From assembly GCA_002432795.1 (NCBI GenBank), contig DJGU01000081.1:1-10722 (forward strand): a DNA stretch of 10,722 nucleotides, in the 5' to 3' direction. Under the pieces are notes generated by a model. It saw nothing but the letters and a program-made list of their open reading frames with translations, was not told the DNA's origin and made no database searches. The stretch is from Anaerolineaceae bacterium UBA5838. GTDB lineage: Bacteria > Chloroflexota > Anaerolineae > Anaerolineales > Anaerolineaceae. Shown piece by piece: positions 8,040-10,722 of this stretch. The translations under genes were made by a program, and so were the position numbers. Position 1 is the first letter of the stretch. The number at the start of each line of letters is the position of its first letter.

Positions 8040-8088
8040 CCGGGTTCCGCCCCTGCCCTGGAGTTCATTCGTCCAGGGTTGAACCCGG
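8040..8088. repeat. Nested double hairpin after dinB
   Basis: An outer stem CCGGGTT (8040-8046) pairs with AACCCGG (8082-8088), and an inner stem CCCTGGA (8056-8062) pairs with TCCAGGG (8072-8078). Both are perfect. It starts 16 bases after the dinB stop, so it may protect or end the dinB message, but no T-run follows, so a rho-independent terminator is not clear. It could also be a mobile palindromic unit of the repeat-rich gap. Confidence 0.6.
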
Positions 8089-8145
8089 TGTTGCAGATAT
8101 ATTTCCGATATAAACCCGTAATCCGACATATAGCTACAACCGATT

Positions 8146-8213
8146 GAGACCTTCGGTCAGATCGCGTGCGCAGTCCCACAGAGAGGATGCGCACTCAGGA
8201 GACCGGCATGATC
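8146..8213. repeat. 68-bp direct repeat, copy 1
   Basis: Begins GAGACCTTCGGTCA and ends CACTCAGGAGACCGGCATGATC. It aligns without gaps to copy 2 at 8464-8531, with 57 of 68 positions identical by eye. Inside is a perfect 7-bp inverted repeat, GTGCGCA ... TGCGCAC, and a small GACC-TTC-GGTC hairpin. The sequence is non-coding in appearance. Confidence 0.85.
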
Positions 8214-8219
8214 AGCACC

Positions 8220-8452
8220 TGTCATTGCGAACTTACTTTAATCTGTCACATCGTGCGCGGAGGGTATTGCGAACCTCTTTTGTGACACGTAGTGTGCTAT
8301 TTCGCAAGCAATCTAAAACAGTTGAATGTCAGAAGTGCTGGAGGTTTGCGAAATACGCTCATCCTTCGCGAAGCGGATTAAGAATACGTTTGTGAAAATC
8401 TCATGCTTCTTCTGTGCAATCAGTTTAGATTGCTTCGTCCCTCGCAATGACA
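8220..8452. mobile_element. 233-bp MITE-like palindromic element with 11-bp terminal inverted repeats
   Basis: TGTCATTGCGA (8220-8230) and TCGCAATGACA (8442-8452) are perfect inverted repeats bounding 233 bases with no credible gene. Internal symmetry includes AAGCAATCTAAA (8306-8317) against TTTAGATTGCTT (8424-8435), TGTCACA (8244-8250) against TGTGACA (8281-8287), and a GCAATC/GATTGC hairpin at 8416-8433. Ends of the form TGTCATTGCGA ... GCAATGACA, with an AAGCAATCT block, are known to me from dispersed palindromic repeats in many environmental bacteria. No transposase is encoded. No clear target-site duplication flanks it. Short open frames across it are composition artefacts. Confidence 0.65.
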
Positions 8453-8463
8453 AAAACCACCGG

Positions 8464-8531
8464 GAGACCTTCGGTCATACTTTGTGCAAGGTCCCACAGG
8501 GAGGCTTCGCACTCAGGAGACCGGCATGATC
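8464..8531. repeat. 68-bp direct repeat, copy 2
   Basis: Second copy of the 68-bp unit at 8146-8213, same orientation and length, eleven bases after the right end of the 233-bp element. Differences cluster in two places: the block after TTCGGTCA and the arms of the internal hairpin. Here the inner TCCC-ACA-GGGA pairing is perfect, whereas copy 1 has the longer GTGCGCA/TGCGCAC pairing. Confidence 0.85.
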
Positions 8532-8652
8532 TTAAACTGTCTTTGAAAATCAACACTTTCCTAGCTATGGAACCCCCTCCCAACCGAGATCTATCCAACT
8601 GGAATCAGCTTCCAGGGTTTTATCCTGCAACTCACTAACCATCGAATTTTTC
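8532..8652. other. Gap between repeat copy 2 and the tRNA promoter
   Basis: No gene is seen. The only clear structure is CTGGAA (8599-8604) against TTCCAG (8610-8615) with a TCAGC loop, followed by GGTTTT. It could be a weak terminator on the plus strand, but the stem is only 6 bp. Confidence 0.35.
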
Positions 8653-8661
8653 TGGTATAAT
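8653..8661 (+). promoter_or_regulatory. Extended -10 promoter of tRNA-Thr
   Basis: TGGTATAAT is a TG plus one base followed by a perfect TATAAT (8656-8661), ten bases before the first tRNA base. Transcription would begin at about 8668, leaving a very short 5' leader for RNase P. No good -35 box is seen. Confidence 0.6.
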
Positions 8662-8670
8662 CGCCCCCAC

Positions 8671-8742
8671 GCCAACGTAGCTCAGTCGGTAGAGCAGACG
8701 CTTCGTAAGCGTCCGGTCGGGGGTTCGATTCCCTTCGTTGGC
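8671..8742 (+). tRNA. tRNA-Thr (anticodon CGT)
   Basis: A complete cloverleaf of 72 bases. The acceptor stem is GCCAACG with CGTTGGC (7 bp), the D-arm is GCTC-AGTCGGTA-GAGC, and the anticodon arm is GACGC-TTCGTAA-GCGTC with anticodon CGT reading ACG. The variable loop is CGGTC. The T-arm is GGGGG-TTCGATT-CCCTT, its first two pairs being G-U. CCA is not encoded; CTTTTATTA follows, a T-rich end. Its 3' half would be the usual target of a tRNA-directed integrase, and a decayed integrase lies on the opposite strand about 0.8 kb downstream. Confidence 0.96.
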
Positions 8743-8832
8743 TTTTATTATTTAATTTTCCAGACTTACTCAGCCTTCGGCAAAAATTTTTTACACGGAA
8801 CTGCCAGGCGAATAAAAGGTCTTTTTTATATA

Positions 8833-8856
8833 TGCTATAATCAAATCCGATATAAT
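8833..8856 (+). promoter_or_regulatory. Tandem TATAAT boxes upstream of the 114-residue gene
   Basis: Two perfect TATAAT hexamers lie 15 bases apart, at 8836-8841 (extended: TGCTATAAT) and 8851-8856 (in GATATAATCA). Both are followed by CAA or CAAT, so the pair forms a short direct repeat. No good -35 boxes are seen. Starts near 8848 or 8863 would leave a leader of about 160-175 bases before the ATG at 9022. Confidence 0.5.
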
Positions 8857-8864
8857 CAATATCG
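8848..8864. promoter_or_regulatory. Operator-like palindrome over the second TATAAT
   Basis: CGATAT (8848-8853) and ATATCG (8859-8864) are perfect inverted repeats around AATCA, a 17-bp palindrome that contains the -10 hexamer at 8851-8856. A dimeric regulator bound here would block the promoter. The regulator is unknown. An AT-rich chance palindrome is the alternative. Confidence 0.35.
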
Positions 8865-9021
8865 AGGTTTTACAGTAAATATGCATGGGGTCGAGTATTA
8901 CCCAAGATTCTTGAACCGATGATATGGCTTGCTCTCACGCACTGTTGGAGGGAACGGATTGGAGATATAAAAATAGTTTTGGAAAGTGGTTGGGTTGTCA
9001 AGATACATGAGGAGGTGAGGT
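8865..9021 (+). other. Long untranslated leader of the 114-residue gene
   Basis: About 157 bases between the promoter candidates and the start codon, without a long open frame. Possible pairings are GGGT/ACCC (8888-8891 with 8900-8903), CAAG-ATT-CTTG (8903-8913), and a long-range ACCCAA (8900-8905) with TTGGGT (8990-8995). The last would compete with the first two. A 12-codon frame starts at ATG 8881. It matches no riboswitch I recognise. Confidence 0.3.
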
Positions 9022-9366
9022 ATGGTTCTGTCTAAAGGAGAAAAGATATTCGTTATCATACGCCGGTTGTTTGAGAAGGATCTCCGTCGCCATTTTATTG
9101 GAGAAATTATAGAAGTATCGGAAGCATTAATAAGGGCAAATGGCTATATATTTTTGTTTGATGAGACCACCAAGGAGTTTGAGCGTCGGGAAAAGGTGCA
9201 AACCAACATCTATTCATTGATCGATGCAGGGATTGTGGTTATAGTGATTCCTGAAGAAATCATTATTGAAGAGATTCGGTATGGCTTTGATCACAAGGGT
9301 CGGCGCATCATCACCGATGGGAAGTCATTCAAGCTGCAGGTGAGTGAGTATGGGGTGAATTTGTGA
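9022..9366 (+). CDS. Small protein of unknown function, conserved-hypothetical type
   Basis: 114 residues, soluble, no signal peptide or membrane helix. The start is certain: AGGAGGTGA (9010-9018), an essentially perfect Shine-Dalgarno sequence, sits just before ATG 9022. The protein begins MVLSKGEKIFVIIRRLFEKDLRRHF, then alternates short hydrophobic strands (FIGEIIEVSEALIRANGYIFLFD, IVVIVIPEEI) with charged turns, and ends in a polar stretch (HKGRRIITDGKSFKLQVSEYG). I recall closely similar small proteins (LSKGEK..., RRHFxGEV, VIPxEV) annotated as hypothetical in scattered bacteria, but know no function. The beta-rich pattern could be a small barrel of Sm-like type, which is speculation. It lies between the tRNA and the broken integrase, in the same orientation as the tRNA, behind a long leader with an operator-like palindrome. 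Confidence 0.8.
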   Translation: MVLSKGEKIFVIIRRLFEKDLRRHFIGEIIEVSEALIRANGYIFLFDETTKEFERREKVQTNIYSLIDAGIVVIVIPEEIIIEEIRYGFDHKGRRIITDGKSFKLQVSEYGVNL

Positions 9367-9533
9367 TAACAGGCGATGTCAGATGAGATGTAATTGCCCC
9401 TACTTGACTTGACAGACACTGTCAGATTAACTCCAGCAAATTGATTTTAATCCCAAGCTGAAGTATTGATCTTGGGGTTCGCAAAATATTAAAACTTTCC
9501 AATGTTTTGAAAGATCTCAATTAGATTTTCTTT
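9367..9533. other. Convergent gap between the 114-residue gene and the integrase remnant
   Basis: No gene is seen. TGACAG-ACA-CTGTCA (9410-9424) is a perfect 6-bp inverted repeat. AATCCCAAG (9449-9457) pairs with CTTGGGGTT (9471-9479) with one G-U pair and a 13-base loop. Neither is followed by a T-run on either strand, so both are at best weak ends of transcription; the second could serve both converging genes. Confidence 0.4.
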
Positions 9534-10521
9534 TTAAGTATTACATCTTATATTGTTATGGGATAACTTACTGTAATACTTGGAAGTGGTCCCGGGGTCT
9601 TCATGCCCCATGTTTTGTGAATATGCCTGGAATTCTTCAAGATTCCTTGAATTCTTTACTGCATAAACCCCATGACCTTTTCTCAACTTATGAGATGATT
9701 TGTATTCGACTCCGGTAAGATTGCACAACTTACTTAATCCTCTACGAAAACCCTTTCCGCTTGCTTCGGTGTCTCCGTCAGTATTTCCCCAAGCTAAACC
9801 ATCAATACTCATTTTAGGATACCAAAGGGCATCATTCCCTAATTCTTTTCGTACTAATTCATCTCATTCTTTAACAACTTCCAGAAGTGGATCAATTGGT
9901 AAAAGAGTTGTGATCGATGTCTTTGAATTCCTTGAGTACGCCTTCACTTGGAAACTGAAAGACCGTCATGTTTGCAATATCAACGCAACGAACTGGGAGA
10001 CTAATGAAAGCGGTAATTCTCATGGCTGAAAGATATAACGGGGCAACCGCTGGCCGATCCCTCATGTCAATCAGGGTTTTAAGTTTATAACTACAAATCT
10101 TCAAAACTTCGTCTTGTGAATAATATTTACGATCTTCTAGTCCTTGCATATTCATTTTTGTTTTGGATAATCTGATCGTTTCTATCCATCTTTCAGAAAT
10201 TTTTTTATAGTCATTCGGTAAGTACATTTTTGCCCACTTATAAAATTCCTGGACTTCGTGACAGGCCCTATTCATAGTGGTTGATGATAAAGGCTTATTA
10301 ATCCCATCATTACGAGCATCTAAAATATAGTTTTGAAATGTCAATCTCAATTTAGGTGCATCATAAAACCGAGTACTAAGAGCCCATTCCAGAAAATGCC
10401 GAAGATGCGCCCATTTCTGTTTTAAGGTCGCTAATTCGCATTGTCTGACCCGCTTTTGGTAGTCAAGATACTTTTTGATCTCTATATAATTTTCTCTGTT
10501 TATCTTTTCTTTTTTAGGCAT
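9534..10521 (-). pseudogene. Tyrosine recombinase/integrase, disrupted by a frameshift and an in-frame TGA
   Basis: A phage-type integrase catalysing site-specific recombination, now split. The first piece starts at ATG 10521 (MPKKEKINRENY, GAGGGA four bases upstream) and carries the SAM-like core-binding domain and catalytic arginine in YLSAMRITAF. It reads FPSEGV at 9937-9954, then runs out of frame to a TGA at 9892-9894. Shifting one base restores Y-S-R-N-S-K-T-S-I-T-T-L-L-P-I-D-P-L-L, which fits the hairpin with catalytic Lys. In that frame a TGA at 9864-9866 replaces what is probably Trp (KE-stop-DELVRKELGND). From 9863 the frame is open to 9534, with HKLRKGH (His and Arg), QNMGH (His) and the Tyr nucleophile at TTSKYY (Tyr residue 79 counted from ATG 9812). 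All catalytic positions survive, so decay is recent or a sequencing error is involved. The restored length is about 328 residues, normal for the family. Confidence 0.88.
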
Positions 10522-10722
10522 ATTTCCCTCTAGCACGATTTACTTTTTTCCCACAGGATATGCGGGTGTTGAAAAAAGAGGAGATTAGGTGAAAATGCCT
10601 GCTCATAAGTTGGAATTTCGTCGAAAACAGGGGCAATCATGCTTCATTGCTGCTCATAATTCACCTTATTTTGGTAGTTTTTTACCTACCTTTTGACCAC
10701 TACCGACAATACACCCTGGGTT
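10522..10722. other. Region upstream of the integrase remnant, no gene called
   Basis: No convincing gene. A 33-codon frame at 10595-10696 (+) starts after GAGGAG but resembles nothing. GGTAG (10673-10677) and CTACC (10686-10690) form an inverted repeat followed by TTTT, a weak terminator-like shape. The 10-base string CTGCTCATAA occurs twice (10599-10608 and 10650-10659). GGTAG/CTACC-type motifs recur up to 10704, so an integrase-binding or attachment region is possible but unproven. No copy of the tRNA-Thr 3' end is visible. Confidence 0.3.

Noticed and set aside
8146..8531. CRISPR array
   Set aside because: Only two long imperfect repeats with a 250-base interval that is itself palindromic, and no cas genes.
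8144..8638. Three short plus-strand open frames in the dinB-tRNA gap
   Set aside because: They run through the direct repeats and the inverted-repeat element, overlap one another, lack ribosome binding sites and have low-complexity Ser/Arg-rich translations.
9409..9437. TTGACA at 9409-9414 as a promoter
   Set aside because: No -10 box at 16-18 bases and no gene downstream on the plus strand.
9864..9866. TGA read as tryptophan (alternative genetic code)
   Set aside because: The gene at 9022 ends at a TGA, the other proteins use TGG for Trp, and the same integrase also has a frameshift, so simple decay is more likely.
9700..10029. Plus-strand open frame of 109 codons
   Set aside because: It is antisense to the integrase remnant, whose domains and catalytic motifs are clear on the minus strand.
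10595..10696. 33-codon frame with GAGGAG upstream
   Set aside because: No recognisable motif, and the ribosome binding site is about 13 bases away; kept only as a note in the region description.

Overview
This window looks like chromosomal DNA of a bacterium from the Chloroflexota, most likely an Anaerolineae-type lineage. That assignment is inference. It rests on a surface protein with a long Thr/Pro-rich 'TPTRTP' stalk and C-terminal membrane anchor, lineage-style polytopic membrane proteins of unknown role, moderate GC, and short-leader promoters with good TATAAT boxes. No 16S rRNA is present to settle it.

Left part (1-4855): a secreted, membrane-anchored surface protein (66-2060, +) is followed by a metallo-beta-lactamase-fold hydrolase (2123-2959, +) with its own near-consensus promoter. 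A nine-helix membrane protein on the minus strand (2956-3780) converges on the hydrolase, and the two stop codons overlap. Upstream it diverges from a second polytopic membrane protein (3869-4855, +), with -10 elements for the two directions overlapping between them.

Central part (4856-8024): housekeeping DNA metabolism. gyrB (DNA gyrase subunit B) starts at a TTG at 4873, 17 bases after the membrane gene, with a good ribosome binding site; the open frame runs further upstream but that part is not gyrB. dinB (DNA polymerase IV) follows after 41 bases that contain a perfect 10-bp hairpin ending seven bases before its start. The membrane gene, gyrB and dinB are co-directional and may be partly co-transcribed.

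Right part (8025-10722): this is the accessory-looking third. A repeat-rich gap after dinB holds a nested hairpin and two 68-bp direct repeats that bracket a 233-bp element with perfect 11-bp terminal inverted repeats. Then comes a tRNA-Thr(CGT) with a close promoter, and a 114-residue conserved-looking protein of unknown function behind a long leader with a palindrome over a TATAAT box. On the minus strand is a tyrosine recombinase (9534-10521) broken by one frameshift and one in-frame TGA. All its catalytic positions can still be read by stitching the frames together. A tRNA gene facing a decayed integrase suggests an old integration site, although no duplicated tRNA end (attR) is visible here.

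No CRISPR array, rRNA or intact insertion sequence was seen. The most useful items for follow-up are the recently broken integrase, the bracketed repeat mosaic, and the operator-like palindrome and leader of the 114-residue gene.
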